Shown here piece by piece: positions 10,855 to 23,088 of a stretch of DNA of 64,000 nucleotides. The DNA comes from Cryptomeria japonica (Eukaryota; Streptophyta; Pinopsida; Cupressales; Cupressaceae). Below the pieces are notes generated by a model. It saw only the letters and a list, made by a program, of their open reading frames with translations. It was not told the origin of the DNA and did not search any database. Position 1 is the first letter of the stretch, and each line of letters starts with the position of its first letter. Where the stretch lies: assembly GCF_030272615.1 (NCBI RefSeq), contig NC_081415.1:103720796-103784795 (forward strand), in the 5' to 3' direction. The position numbers and the translations under genes were made by a program.

Positions 10855-12084
10855 TGTTGGCCATTTGGTGGAATTGATTGTGTGTTGCATTGATGTTTTG
10901 TCTTTGATGTTTTGTCATTGATGTCAACACTAGCTATTTGGATGCTTTATTGACACCCTTCTCATCCCGATAGGTTGAGTGGTTTCTAGTTAACTTGGAT
11001 CTGATATGATCCGGAAGGCTTCGGTATAGTCTGGTGATGAAATTGGCCTATTCATGATACTTATACTCATAGTTGGTCAGTTGGTTTTGGTCTAGTGATT
11101 GGATGTTATCCTGCTTGCTTACAAGATTGGTTTTTGGTTCCGATGAGTGTTTCACCAGTAGAACTTTTAGTGGAGATCTTTGATGAATTGCATAAGTGGT
11201 GTTGGTGAAACTTCTGATGGAGTTTCAAGATTTTCTTGGTGATCATGTTCAAGATTTGGTGGTTAGAGATCATTGTTGAAGTGTGTGGACCTACACTTGG
11301 TCTAGTTTGATCTAGGTTATGGACTGACTTTAATGTAATGTTTGGATAGGACCTATTGATGTATTTTCAGGATGTCTTATGTGTTGTTATTATTTGTTAG
11401 GTCTAAGGATGACATGGTTTGTAATTATGTAATTGGTTTATTATCTAGTGGTCGACCTAATTGTTTGTGGTTGAGGGTTTGTATATATAGATGTAAGATC
11501 ACATTATATATCATCATGGTTAATGTAAGAGGTCATGGTCAAGGAATGTAATGTGTGAATAATGCAATATCATTAAGGTAGAGGAGTTGGTCGATCATTG
11601 GAGATCAAATTGGTTTTATGTAAGAGTATTTAGTCCTCTGGCATTGAGCTTAAATGGAACTATACTCAAGCATAGGAGATGCTATCTTTTGCAGTTCAAC
11701 ACATCTCCAGATTGTAGTTTGGATTTATATGTAGTTAGTGAGGCTCCTTTTGTGATGAGCAGTGTGCTCTAGGCTATTGGCCTTCCTGCAAGTGCAGGCC
11801 GTTTCATTATAATTCACATACTTACTGCAGAAGTATTATTTGACTATGGGTAGGCTTCCCACCATGGTTTTTCCCTTTACCGGGTTTTCCACGTATAAAT
11901 CTTGGTGGTGTGGATGGCTTTCATTCTATGATTATTGTTTATGCCTTATTGGATTAACTGCTATTCCGATATTATTGTTTTGGGTTTTGGTATTAAATTT
12001 TTAATTGCTGAATGTTCCTATAATCAGAGACAATTGATTCACCCCCCCCCTCAGTTGTCTTCTGGTTATCTAAATTGTCTAACA
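10855..12084 (+). repeat. 5' LTR of element C
   Basis: TGTTGGCCATT...GTCTAACA, 1,230 bp. It differs from the 3' copy by a 14-bp tandem duplication near 10895-10925 (TTGATGTTTTGTC repeated). The R/U5 side carries the TTTTTCCC...GGGTTTTCCACGTA block typical of copia. Confidence 0.93.
11482..11490 (+). promoter_or_regulatory. TATA box of element C 5' LTR
   Basis: TATATATAG, conserved in the 3' LTR at 18496-18504. It is about 600 bp before the LTR end and about 660 bp before the gag ATG. Confidence 0.55.
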
Positions 12085-12086
12085 AT

Positions 12087-12098
12087 TGGTATCGGAGC
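12087..12098 (+). other. Primer binding site of element C
   Basis: TGGTATCGGAGC, one mismatch from the initiator tRNA-Met complement, two bases after the LTR end at 12084. Confidence 0.9.
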
Positions 12099-12142
12099 TT
12101 TGGTCCTCTCTGTAGAAAGTTTAACCGCTTGAGGAAGATCCT

Positions 12143-14289
12143 ATGGTGACTAATAGTTCAAGTTCATCCAGTTCTTCTAGAGCTATCTTTCGAAGGGATA
12201 TTCTGAGGCTTGATGGAACAAATTACACAGTATGGAAGATTTGGATGGAGACTCATATGAGATGTCTTGTCAAGGAGATTTGGGAGATCACATAGAATGG
12301 TGTCACACCCTATAATCTGGGATCTAGCAATCCTCCTCTGGAAAACCTAGACAAGGAGCTTGAGAATGATTGTAGAGAAAGAGAATCCCTCTTGTGTGCA
12401 CTTTCTGATCAAAAAATAATGAGATTAATTGACAAATCATCTGGAAAGGCTATATGGGGTAAGTTGGAGACTCTTAATGAAGGTGACCCTACAATAAAGA
12501 TTGTCAAACTTGATGGTGTTAGGCCCAATATGGAAAGCTAATGTACTGAGAGGGGAGGGGTGAATCAATACTTCAAATATTTTCTTCTTCAACAATAACT
12601 TTACTGTTAAGCATAAACTGAATATTGCTGAAACATAATATAATGCTAAAACAAATAAATAACAATCATACATGATTCTCTCCATAACACTTATATTTTG
12701 GTTACGTAGAAACTCCTTGTTGGAGAGAAAAACTGCAGTGGGGATGGCACCATCAACTTCACTACTGCAATAATAAAGGTTGCTCAGTTAGAGCTACATG
12801 TTTAGCTATTTCTGATAGCTTACCCTGTTAGGAGTATCAAGATCTTTAGATCTACCTTGCTAAAGGATTTTACAACACTTATACTAAAATTCTGCACCTA
12901 GTTAAATGCTTTACAATTTATAGACTTTGTTAGAGTCTTTTACCCTGTTAAATGTTTCTCTTACAACTCCAGATATTACAATCAAAATCTTACAAAATAT
13001 CTGCAACTTCACATCTGAAATGTTATAGCAGATTCTATGTGCTCAAAATGAAATTACCTTGCTTATAGCATACCTCGGTAACCCATAAAATAACTCGGTA
13101 AACCTTTTTGTTTACTCTATTCTTTGACTGTTCTCTAAAATCTTTCTCAGTGACCTCTGTGTATCTGTAACAGTCATAACACTCAGTGCTTTCCCATGAT
13201 TTTGCTTTTCACATATGTCTTGCTTCTCAGTCATACACACATACACACTTGATCCTTAATTCATGCTATATAAATAGATCTCTTAAGACGGTGATCTTGT
13301 TCAAGCTTTGATCTTACAAACATGATTCATCGAATGAATAACCATACAAAATATTTCATTGGATAGATGTCCTCAAAATCATACAAAATCTTAAGTGCAA
13401 TTTCCAATGTGATAATGGTTCCTTGTTCCTCGATCTTTGTAACACGTTTCCCATATGTGTCTAGGTTCAATGAATCTGGTAACACGTTTCACTTGGTGTG
13501 TATCAACTCGGTATACCATCTTTGCTGCTCGGTAGATAGCTCGGTGTATACTAAACTCTGTGACTTGTAACTTTTGTAACCGACTGCTCTGTGCTTACCG
13601 ACTAAATATTTTGGTAGTAATAACCAACTAGAGTATATAGAATGACTTTGGACATAAACTAATAACAACTTAGTAAATAGTAACAGATGGTTACTGGGTG
13701 AGATATGAAAACCTGAAGATGGAAGAAGATGAAAGGATTACTACATTCATGGAAAGGGTAAATGAGATTGTTATGGGAATTCAATGTTGTGGTGTAACTC
13801 TGAGTGAAGATGAAATTGTTTCTAAAGTCTTGAGAGCCCTACCACCGGCTTACAAAATGAAGGCTACTGCTATTAATGAGTTGATAACAATGGCTAATGC
13901 ATCTATTAACAGAGATACTTTGGTTGGGAAACTATCTGCTTTTGAGTTTGAGGAATTTGGACCTTCTGGAGCTGTGAAGACTGAACCTTCTTTTCATACA
14001 TCTACATCTACAGATGGTAAGTAAGAATGGAAAGCTTTATATGCAAAGGAGTTAGAAGATATGAAAAGAGAAGATGATGAGTTTGAGAAACTTGAGGCAC
14101 TATTTGCTAGAAGAGTACCGAAATGACCATTACAAAGTAAGTACACCTTTTAAACGTTTTGCATGTAATAAGATTGGTCATTTTGCATCTAGATGTCTTG
14201 AAAGGAATTCAATACTTGAAAAAGAGTTAAAAGATCATTTAAGCGTAACCCTAGATATAAGAAAAAATATAAATACAAGAAAAGCATAG
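12143..14289 (+). pseudogene. Copia gag of element C, interrupted by solo LTR B'
   Basis: Starts at the ATG at 12143 with a Ser-rich leader, then the copia capsid entry (RLDGTNYTVWKIWME). The reading frame is cut at 12516 by B' and resumes in frame at 13691 (YENLKMEEDERITTFMERVNEI, VLRALPPAY), a normal UBN2 domain. In-frame stops occur near 12294, 14023 and 14124. The zinc knuckle reads RFACNKIGHFASRC, so the first Cys of CX2CX4HX4C has become Arg. The C-terminal part is in another frame. Confidence 0.88.
12517..13685 (-). repeat. Solo LTR B' (family of element B)
   Basis: 1,169 bp, TGTTAGGCCC...AGTAACA, homologous over its full length to the B LTRs and in the same (minus) orientation. It is flanked by a perfect TSD GATGG (12512-12516 and 13686-13690). 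No internal sequence remains, so it probably arose by LTR-LTR recombination. It has insertions relative to B (for example near 13165-13255). Its presence inside element C's gag proves B-family activity after C inserted. Confidence 0.95.
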
Positions 14290-14481
14290 ACAAATTAGTC
14301 TACATAGCGGATGAGGAAGGCATTACTAATTAATATGATGAACTGACATAAGATTCAACTAGTGGATCCAACAATGAAAAGGAATGGGTATTCCTGGCTA
14401 TCAAGGAAAATGATCTGGCACTAGAAAAGAATGTACTTGAAGAGAAAGCACTTGCTACTAATATTGAAGACAAGGATGAAT

Positions 14482-14783
14482 GGGTAATTGACAGTGGTTG
14501 TTCACATCATATGACTGGAGATAAAGGGAAATATTTGTCTTTGCAAGAATTTGATGGTGAACTAGTTAGATTTGGAGATGACAAGGCATGTATGATTAAA
14601 GGAAAAGGAACTATATCATTGAATGGTAAGAACAATACTAAAAATGTTTATTATGTTGAAGGTTTTAAAAACAATCTTTTGAGTGTAGGACAATTGGTAG
14701 ATAAGGGATTTCAACTACAGTTCAAGGATGGAAAATGCAAAATCATTAACAGATCTGGCTTGGAGATTGCAACCGGTACATAG
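14482..14783 (+). pseudogene. Copia protease of element C
   Basis: Retropepsin-like aspartic protease with the site WVIDSGCSHHMTGD and the conserved copia run VYYVEGFKNNLLSVGQL. The frame ends at a stop at 14781-14783, before the GAG-pre-integrase region. Confidence 0.85.
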
Positions 14784-14839
14784 ACAAAGTTAATATATTT
14801 AATTTGTACTCTGGTGAGAAGACATGTTTGATTACATAG

Positions 14840-15677
14840 ATTGATGAGAGTTGGCTATGGCATAAAAGGTTATGTCATGTGAATTTTGATTGCATTGTGA
14901 AGATTAGTTCAACTAAAGTAGTTAGGGATATACCTAAGATTATGAAGCGCTATAATCCGGTATGTAAATAATGTCAAATGGGTAAGCAAGTCAGAACCTC
15001 TTTTAGGAGTATAAAAGATAAATCAAATGATGTTCTTGATCTTATTCATACTGATTTGTGTGGCCTTGCTAGAGTTAAAAGTTTTCATGGTGATAGATAT
15101 TTCATGCTAATCATTGATGATTATTCTAGAATGATGTGGGTTACTTTTTTGAGAGAAAAATATGAAGCATTTGAAAAGCTTAAAATATTTAAGGCTAAAG
15201 TGGAAATTGAGACAGGATTGAAGATTAAATGTTTGAGATTGGATCATGGTGGAGAATTCACATCCGGTGAGTTTAATAGCTTTTGTGACAAGCATGGTAT
15301 AAGAAGGCAATTGTCTGCTCCCCAGAAACCTCAACAGAATGGAGTTGTGGAAAGGAAAAACATAACTATCTTGGATGCTACTAGAACAATGATGATGGAA
15401 GCTAATTCACCTCATATATACTAGAGAGAAACATTGAGTATAGTTGTTTATACATTCAACAGAGTACATATCAAAGGAGAAACCGGTAAGACACCTTATG
15501 AATTATGGTTTGGCAATACACCTACAGTTAAGTATTTCAGAATTTTTGGTAGTAAATGTTATATTAGGAGAGATGATACTATTGGGAAATTTGATCCTAG
15601 ATGTGATGAAGGCATATTTCTTGGTTATTATAATTAAAGAAAAGCATAAAAATGTTATAAAAATAGATTACAAATAA
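14840..15677 (+). pseudogene. Copia integrase of element C
   Basis: GAG-pre-integrase (LWHKRLCHVNFD) with a broken zinc-finger end (CK-stop-CQMGK), then the rve core. The catalytic triad is present: D in HTDLCG, D in LRLDHGGEF (usually RTDNGGEF), E in NGVVERKN. A stop replaces the Trp expected before RETLS (15421-15423). The C-terminal block GSKCYIRRDD...CDEGIFLGY ends at about 15637, followed by a short frameshifted tail. Confidence 0.88.
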
Positions 15678-15679
15678 TT

Positions 15680-16060
15680 GTGGAGAGTGCTAATGTCAAA
15701 GTAGATGAGCTAAACAAAAGTCAAATCAAAGTTTATGAGAAGGAACCGGCAGTGGAAATGATTATATATGAACCGGTAGCAACTTTACCAGAACAAAGAG
15801 TTGAACCAGTTACTTTGGCAACATCAAAGAACTCTATAGCAACTGAAGAACAGGGAAGAGGAACAGAGAATCAGAAGACTCTTAGGTATGTGAGATTGAA
15901 TCATTCTGAAGATCAAATCATTGGGGACAAAAGCAATGGAGTGGTGACAAGAAGAAGATTCGCAACTAATGAGGTATGTTTAATTTCAAAAGTTGAACTG
16001 GTATCAGTAATTGAGGCATGTAAAGATGAATTTTGGTTAAAAGATATGAAAAAGAATTAG
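15680..16060 (+). pseudogene. Copia integrase-RT linker of element C
   Basis: Low-conservation acidic linker (ESANVKVDELNKSQ, then QIIGDKSNGVVTRRR), the usual boundary between integrase and RT in copia. It is in a different frame from the RT that follows. Confidence 0.7.
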
Positions 16061-16065
16061 ATTAG

Positions 16066-17502
16066 ATTGAGAAAAATAACACATGGACTTTGGTTCCTCG
16101 GCCTAAAAATAAAAATGTTATTGGAACTAAATGGGTTTTTAGGAATAAATTGAATGACAAAGGACAAGTTATAAGGAATAAGGCTAGATTGGTTTGTAAA
16201 GGATATTCTCACAAGGAAGGAATTGATTATGGAGAAACTTTTGCACTTGTAGCTAGGATTGAAGCTGTAAGATTATTTCTTGCCTATGCTGCTTACAAAA
16301 ACCACAAGGTTTATCAGATGGATGTTAAATGTGCATTTTTGAATGGGAATCTTGATGAGGAAGTTTATATTAACCAACCTAATCATTTTTCACTATCAGA
16401 TGATACAGATACAGTTTGCAGGTTAAGGAAAGCTTTATATGGATTGAAACAAGCACCTAGAGCTTGGTATGCAAGGTTGGATAAATATCTTTTGAAGATT
16501 GGTTTTACTAAGGGCAGTTCTGATAGTAATTTATATTATAAAATCACTGATGATGATATACTAATTGTTGAAGTATTTGTTGATGATATTATTTTTGGAG
16601 GAGAAGATAAATTATGCATAGAATTTTCTAAGAATGTGGAGAAAGAATTTGAGATGTCTATGATTGGTGAGATGAAATTTTTCTTAGGTTTGTAGATTAC
16701 TCAGACTAACAAAGGCATTTTTATCTATCAAACTAAATATGCTAAGGAATTGTCGAAGAAATTTGGTATAGGATATTCTAAACCGGTAAGTAATCCTATG
16801 GTTACAAGTGAGAAATTGACAAGAAAAGATGTTTTTGCACCGGTAAATCCTACATGATACAAATCTATGATTGGAGGCGTGGTTTATTTGACTCAGATTA
16901 GGCCTAACGTTATTTATATTGTTTGTATTGTATCAAGATTTCAGAGTGATCCTAGAGAAAATCATGAGATGGCAATGAAAAGAATTTTTAGATACCTGCA
17001 AGGTACATCAAAATATAGCTTATGGTACCCTAAGGATGATAACTTCACTTTATGTGCAAATACATATGCTTATTGTGTTGTAGATGTTGATGAATAGAAA
17101 AGAACTTCCGATGGAGCTTTCTTTCTTGGAAAGAAGTTGGTTTCATGGATCAGCAAGAAATAGTCATGTACTTCTCTATCTGCTACTGAAGTTGAGTATG
17201 TTATTGCTGCTACTAATTGTACATAATTTTTATGGATGAAGCAATTGTTGAAGGATATAAAGGTAAATTGCGATGCACCAGTAGTTATCCATTGTGATAA
17301 CTCTGCTACTATTGATATATCTAAGAATCTGGTATTTCATTATAAGACAAAGCACATATCTATCAAGTATAACTTTTTGAAGGAGAAGGTGGAAGCAAAT
17401 GAAGTTAGACTAGTTTATGTGAACACTAAAGAATAGATTGCAGATATTTTCAGTAAACCTTTATCTAAGGAATCATTTGAGTACCTGAGAGAGAGAGATT
17501 GA
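16066..17502 (+). pseudogene. Copia reverse transcriptase and RNase H of element C
   Basis: RVT_2 domain: [61 protein letters not shown] and the catalytic FVDDIIFGG. It runs in one frame with stops at 16693, 16855, 17095, 17161 and 17224. RNase H follows with SWISKK...SATEVEYVIAATNC and HCDNSATIDISKN, ending KPLSKESFEYLRERD and a stop at 17500-17502. The length is that of a complete copia RT-RH. Confidence 0.93.
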
Positions 17503-17894
17503 GAGTTTATGTCCCTTTGGTAGAGACTTGACTAATGCGGTTTGGCATCAGTCTAGCATACACTATCTGAGATACTATTCATTCTGGCACTGATGTGGGA
17601 TGCTACTGCTCAGGGGGAGTAGTCATCTTTGAGATTTAGAGGCTTATGTTTTTTGCTTTGATATTTCTGTCAGATTTTTGGCATTGATGTCAAAGGGGGA
17701 GTGATATTGATGTGAAAAAGAAAGAGAAATTCAGATCTTTACAAAGATATTATTCACAGGGGGGAGATATTGGTATTCAGAGCTATATGCGGGTGATTGT
17801 TGGTTGTCTTCCACAGGGGGAGACTTGTTTGGCATTTCTTGGTACTTAAATTTTTTTCACATCTAGTGTTTCCATCAATGCCAAAGGGGGAGAT
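17503..17894 (+). other. Polypurine tract array of element C
   Basis: Non-coding. Five purine tracts of the form (CA/AAA)GGGGG(A)GA occur at about 17611, 17691, 17756, 17813 and 17883-17893. The last abuts the 3' LTR at 17895 and is the expected PPT. The others are spaced by about 60-80 bp. Confidence 0.75.
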
Positions 17895-19099
17895 TGTTGG
17901 CTATTTGGTGGAATCGATTATGTGTTGCATTGATGTTTTGTCATTGATGTCAACACTAGTTGTTTGGATGATTTACTGACACCCTTCTAGTCCTAGTAAG
18001 TTGAGTGGTTTATGGTTAACTTGGAACTGATATGATCTGGCAGGCTTTGGCATAGTTTGGTGATGGAATTGGCTTGTTCATGATACTTATACTCATATTT
18101 GGTCAGTTGGTTTTGGTCTGGTGATTGGATGCTATCCTGCTTGCTTAGAAGATTGGTTTTTGGTTTCGGTGAGGGTTTCATTGGTAGAGCTTTTGGTGGA
18201 GATCTTTGATGAATTATGGTGCAGCTTCTGATGGAGTTTCAGGATGTTGTTGGTGATCATGTTCGAGAGTTGGCGGTTGGAGATCATTGTTGAAGCATGT
18301 GGACCTATACTTGGTCCCGATTGATCTAGGCTATGGACCCACTTTAATGTAACATGGGGATAGGACCTATTGATGTATTTCTGGGATGTCTTATATGTTG
18401 TTATTATTTGTTTGGTCTAAGGCCGACATGGTTTGTAATTATGTAATCAATTTATTATCTGGTGGTCAACCTAATTGTTTATGGTTGAGGGTTTGTATAT
18501 ATAGATGTAAGATATCATTGTAGATCATCATGGTTAATGTAAGAGGTCATGGTCAAGGAATGTAATGTGTGAATAATGTAATATCATTTAGGAAGAGAAG
18601 TTGGTCGATCATTGGAGATCAAATTGGGTTTATGTAAGAGGATTTAGTCCTCCGGTATTGAGATTAACCAAAATTGTACTCAAGCATAGGAGATGCTATA
18701 TTTTGCAATTCAACACTTCTCTGGATTATAGTCTGGATTTATATGTAGTTATTGAGGCTCCTTTTGTGATGAGCAGTGCACTCTAGGTTGTTGGCCTTCC
18801 TGCAAGTGCAGGCCCCTTCATTGTAATTCACATACTTACTGCAAAAGTATTATGTGACTGTGGGTAGACTTCCCATAATGGTTTTCTCCTTTACTAGGTT
18901 TTCTACGTATAAATCTTGGTGTTGTGTAGATGGATTTTATTTTTTGGTTATTGTTTATGCTTAATTGGATTAACTGATATTCCGGTATTATTGTTTTGGG
19001 TTCCTGTATTAAATTTGTAATTGTTGAATGTTCCTATAATTTGAGACAATTGATTCACCCCCCTCTTAGTTGTCTTCTGGTTATCTGAACTGTCTAACA
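17895..19099 (+). repeat. 3' LTR of element C
   Basis: 1,205 bp, TGTTGGCTATT...GTCTAACA, partner of 10855-12084. A CCACAAACC-type host sequence starts immediately after the CAAAC flank. TATA-like TATATATAG at 18496-18504. Confidence 0.93.
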
Positions 19100-19181
19100 C
19101 AAACTCATCATAATAAAATTGTAACATGACGATTAGTTGATGAGTTGGAGAGATGAAGGATGAGAATGGACGATAGACCAA
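19100..19181 (-). pseudogene. Upstream fragment of the ORF split by element C
   Basis: Minus-strand frame SPTHQLIVMLQFYYDEF that joins, after removal of element C, to the repeat-containing frame ending at 10421. A stop at about 19187 closes the frame upstream, so the gene is broken here too. Confidence 0.4.
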
Positions 19182-19646
19182 ATCTCAAGACAGGATGAAT
19201 GATCAACTCAGACTAGGATGCAGACTGACGTTTGATGAAGCTGGAACACAAATGAATTTTGATGTTTGATTTTGGATGGATGATGTTTAGATCTCTAACT
19301 TAGGAAGAAGGCAATGATGACGCAAATTGGGAGATGAGAGGTGATAATGGATGATAGTGATGACAAAAGAACCAAAATTATGATAAATAAGGTGACGAAT
19401 ACCAATTGAGACGATAATAGTAAGCATGCAAGTCGAGACCCTAGTGGATGATAACAATGACGTAAGCTAGAAGACAAACTAGAATGCAAAAGCAAAGAGC
19501 CAAAGATATCAATTGAGAGTGAACTAATGAACCAAGGACACCACTCTACTAGTGCAACAACATCTAAGACTCATAATACGCAAGGATAGATACCAACTAC
19601 TAAAAACTCAAGAGATTTTTAATGACATGCGGATAACACTTTGGCA
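19182..19646. other. Intergenic sequence, nothing recognised
   Basis: No sustained frame. Purine/GAT-rich sequence with many GATGA runs. Possibly decayed upstream part of the split ORF, but no residues can be assigned. Confidence 0.3.
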
Positions 19647-19832
19647 ACGTAATAACATCTAAGAATAGGATCATGAAAGATAGGAGAAAACTATCGATAG
19701 ATCAACAAATTTATAAAGTAATGTGGATAGAATAACAACAACACAATGACATCTAAGAACAAGATCATGAAGGATAGTTGTAAACTGCCGATAGATCAAC
19801 AAATTTATAAAGTAATGTAGATAGCATAACGA
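19647..19832. repeat. Two-copy tandem repeat, period ~93 bp
   Basis: Both copies contain ACATCTAAGAA, GATCATGAA, CGATAGATCAACAAATTT and ATAAAGTAATGT in the same order. The copies run from about 19647 and about 19741. Confidence 0.75.
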
Positions 19833-19864
19833 CAGCATAATGATAAACACAATAAAAAGAAAAC

Positions 19865-20170
19865 CCACTATTTCAAGGTGTGAACTCAGTGGAACAAGGT
19901 GATGGACATGGTAAAAACCAAACCCACTGTTTCAGGGTGCAAACCCGCTAAAACAAGGTAACAAACACTGTAAAAAGTGAACTCATTGTTTTAGGGTGCG
20001 AACCCGCTGTTTTAGGGTGCAAAATCACTGGTTTGAAATGCAAACCTGTTAGATGATAGAATGACAGTGACAACACTAAGTGTATCACTTCTGGCTCAAA
20101 GTTGATAGTATTCTTGCTAGAAGATGACTGCAAACCTGCTATAATAGACCACAAACCCATTGGAACTAAC
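19865..20170. repeat. Degenerate minisatellite, ~20-25 bp unit
   Basis: Repeated (T)GCAAACCCGCTGTTTTAGGG-like units, with AAACCCACTGTTTCAGGG, GAACCCGCTGTTTTAGGG and CAAACCTGTTAGATG among the variants. Same theme as 21300-21700. Confidence 0.6.
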
Positions 20171-21238
20171 TTCAAACCCTTAGATCAATATTTTGACAAA
20201 AGACTTGACACCAAACACAACAAGCATGAATATCTGACCATAGAATAGATAAGAAATAGTCGACTACACCCCTATGGATAGTCAAATGATAGTATGTGTT
20301 AAACCTCCTTGCCTAGAATACAACATTCAATTGGATAGATAGAAGCCTAATAGCACTGGCTCCACCCTCAGTACACACTTCTTGGGCATGCCAAGCTTTG
20401 AATTCCTGGGTAATCACTTCCTAGTGAATTTTCTATCTTGAATTGAGGGGTACATGAGGAGTTTCTTTGATATCTGTGTATGACAATACCTGAGTCAACA
20501 CATAGAAGAATTTTTGGCTACTAAAAATAGTTTGGCTCATAGTGGGGGAAATTTCGGGGCAAATCGGGTGGTCATACATGTAGTGGCTAGTTCATTTAAG
20601 AGATATCCCAGCCTGTAGAACACGGATTTTACACATCTACCACATAAGCACCAAAGGATTTTGACTTTCCTGAAGACCACAAATTTATTTGCATAATGAT
20701 ATCAAGGGAAACCATCAGTATGACACAACGTCACCAATTGATTTATAGCTTTCACTAAAATCACAAATATTTATATAGAAGACCGAAAGAAAGTACCGCT
20801 TGGGTCATTCTCCCCTCACTCGGCCTTATAGGCTACTTGAGGGGACAGGCCCTCCTACTTAGAAAGTAAAAAATGGGAGTCGCTAACACTTTTCTCTTGC
20901 AACTATGACCATGAGAGCCAGAGACAGAGGATAGTGTGTGTTAGCAGTAGGACCACTCTACAGATGCACAGACATGCAAGACACGAAAGACATGGGGTTT
21001 ATTCCTTTACTTGAATTGAAATATGCCTAATTACTCAAAAGACACAACATGTCCATTTCCTTATTTGAATTGAAGTGTGCCTAATTACCCATAAGACACA
21101 AGATATGAAGATTGAAATGCAATAAATGAGATATATTTTCGTGAAACCCCTCTTTAGCTGTCCTGCAACCAATTGTTAATGTTTTAAAAGCACAGGGTCT
21201 TGTTATCACTTGATTTCCTACACAAACATTAGCAAAAT
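20171..21238. other. Decayed retroelement leader-like sequence
   Basis: No ORF. The stretch around 20790-20840 (CTTGGGTCATTCTC, GACAGGCCC) resembles the leader of element E around 33507-33560, suggesting a remnant of a related non-autonomous element. Boundaries cannot be set. Confidence 0.35.
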
Positions 21239-21710
21239 ATCATCCAAAAACAAAAAAGTTATCTAATTAGTAGAAAAATAGCATTCTGGAAAATTATGTA
21301 AATGATAATGAGCAAACCTGCTAGGACACAGTGAAAACTTGTTGTTTCAGGTTGTGTTCTCGATGTTTCAAGGTGTGTTCCCGTTGTTTTAGGGCGCGTT
21401 CTCATTGTTTCAAGGTGCAAACTTGCAATATTTAAATCATCCAACAACATACAAGTTAGCTAATTAGTAGAAAAGTACCATTCTCAAAAATTATGTAAAT
21501 GATAATGAGCCAACCCACTACAACACAGTGCAAACCCATTGTTTTAGGGCACATTTGTGTTGCTATGCAGAAAAAAAGCCAAAAAGCATTTACAAAATCT
21601 TGAAACTTAAAATGGAGATTTATACCTTCCATGCAAAAATGATAATGCATTCTCGTTGCTTCAAGTAGCAAACCCGCTGCTTCAAGATGCATTCCTGCTA
21701 TTTCGTGAAA
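21239..21710. repeat. 195-bp tandem duplication with embedded minisatellite
   Basis: Copy 1 from about 21239 and copy 2 from about 21434 share ATCATCCAA, CTAATTAGTAGAAAA, AAATTATGTAAATGATAATG and GAGC(A/C)AACC. Each is followed by degenerate GTTCTCGATGTTTCAAGG / GTTCCCGTTGTTTTAGGG units. The encoded minus-strand frames also match but look fortuitous. Confidence 0.65.
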
Positions 21711-23088
21711 TCTTGGGAGATAAAATAGACTTTCATCATGGTGGAAATCCACATGTAGTTCCACTTTCTTGCATGAAAGTGCTCAAAAGCTGTAAAAAAC
21801 CCATACTCAAACAACAAAAAATGTTAGAATGACCCTTGAAGTGGGTCCCACTAGGTGTGTCGAAAAATATGTGAGGGAAAATGTGCAAGCTAAACTTAAC
21901 AATTGAAATAACGAAGAAAAAAACCAAAATAGGCCATCAAACTCAAACACCTCAAGATAGAAATGACAAAACCAAAATGAAGAACAAAATGATAATAATG
22001 CACATCATGAATCCCACTTTAATTTGAGAATTTCTCGATTTGATGTGTGCTCATGACATCAACGTATGTTCAATTATGCTCCATGATTGTACATGTGAAT
22101 GAGGATGGATGATTTGGTGAAAAACGTGATGTGAGTAATGATTCTAGTAATGTAATGGTGCATTGGCATGAAGATCGGATCGTTTGGTCTAAAAGTGGAG
22201 GGATTAAATAGGCAAGATGAGGAAGGGAAGGGGAGGTGAAGAGGAGACACTTGTCCTCAAAAGGGACAAGTGGATCAACTAGGAAGGAAAGGGGTGACAT
22301 GTGTCCCTAAGGACACATGTCCATTTAGGGGAAAGCCACCCAAAATAGGATATTTTCCCCCAAAATTAGGGAAGTTGGTTAGGATGTGCACATATGGAGG
22401 TTAGGAGGGATAGGATAGGGTTTGTTGGGAGGTTTGGATGGATAGGGTTGGTTTGAACCCTAGGTTTAGGACAAGGGTTAGATTAGATGGGGGGTTAAAA
22501 GTAGGAGCCATGTGCTCAAATAGGATTTGAATTTAATTAATATATATGAGGACTTTGGAAGAAGGGAATTTGATTAATTAAAATAATTAATCAAAAAGCG
22601 AGGGAAATGGGATTAATTAACTAGGTTACTTGATTAGAAGAATAGGATTGGGGATTAATTAATTGGAAGATAAGGGTTTAAATTTGATTAAATTAATTAG
22701 TCAAATCTAGGTGTCTATTTATTTAATTTTATGGGGTTTAAATGGAATTGAATGATTGAGTATGAATAAGAATTAATTATTAAATAGAAAATAATACTAT
22801 AAATTAAAAACTAACTGGGAAGGGTAAATTCTATCTCATTGTCTATGATGGATGTATTTCAGAAAGATGTGCTTGTTCATGGGATAAACCAAGGAAGGGT
22901 GATTTTATTCTCACCTACCCCAATAGGGTTAATTGGTCGATAGCTTAATTAATTTTCTCCCTACCATAACACATGTAGATAAGTTCAATAGTTTGGTTGT
23001 TAGATACTACATACATGCACAGGTTCCATTCCCGACAGTTGATGCTCCTTTGCTAGGATACTATGTTGTGAGGGATGTGAGCTTATCA
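21711..23088. other. AT-rich intergenic sequence, possible old LTR
   Basis: No ORF worth calling. 22300-22440 is purine-rich (AGGGGAAAGCC, GGTTAGGAGGGATAGG). 22520-22800 is dominated by AATTAATTAA runs like those inside the LTRs of E and F, so part may be a decayed LTR of that class. Confidence 0.3.

Larger units (their letters stand above)
10855..19099 (+). mobile_element. Element C: Ty1/copia retrotransposon (degenerate), carrying a solo LTR
   Basis: LTRs 10855-12084 and 17895-19099, PBS, gag, protease, integrase, RT, RNase H and purine tracts in canonical copia order. The flanking 5-mers are CAAAT (10850-10854) and CAAAC (19100-19104), four of five matching. Length is 8,245 bp including the 1,169-bp solo LTR B' and its duplicated target, so the original copy was about 7.07 kb. 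Many stops and several frameshifts make it inactive. Confidence 0.93.

Noticed and set aside
21259-21764. Two similar minus-strand ORFs
   Set aside because: The similarity comes from the 195-bp tandem duplication; composition and context are non-coding.
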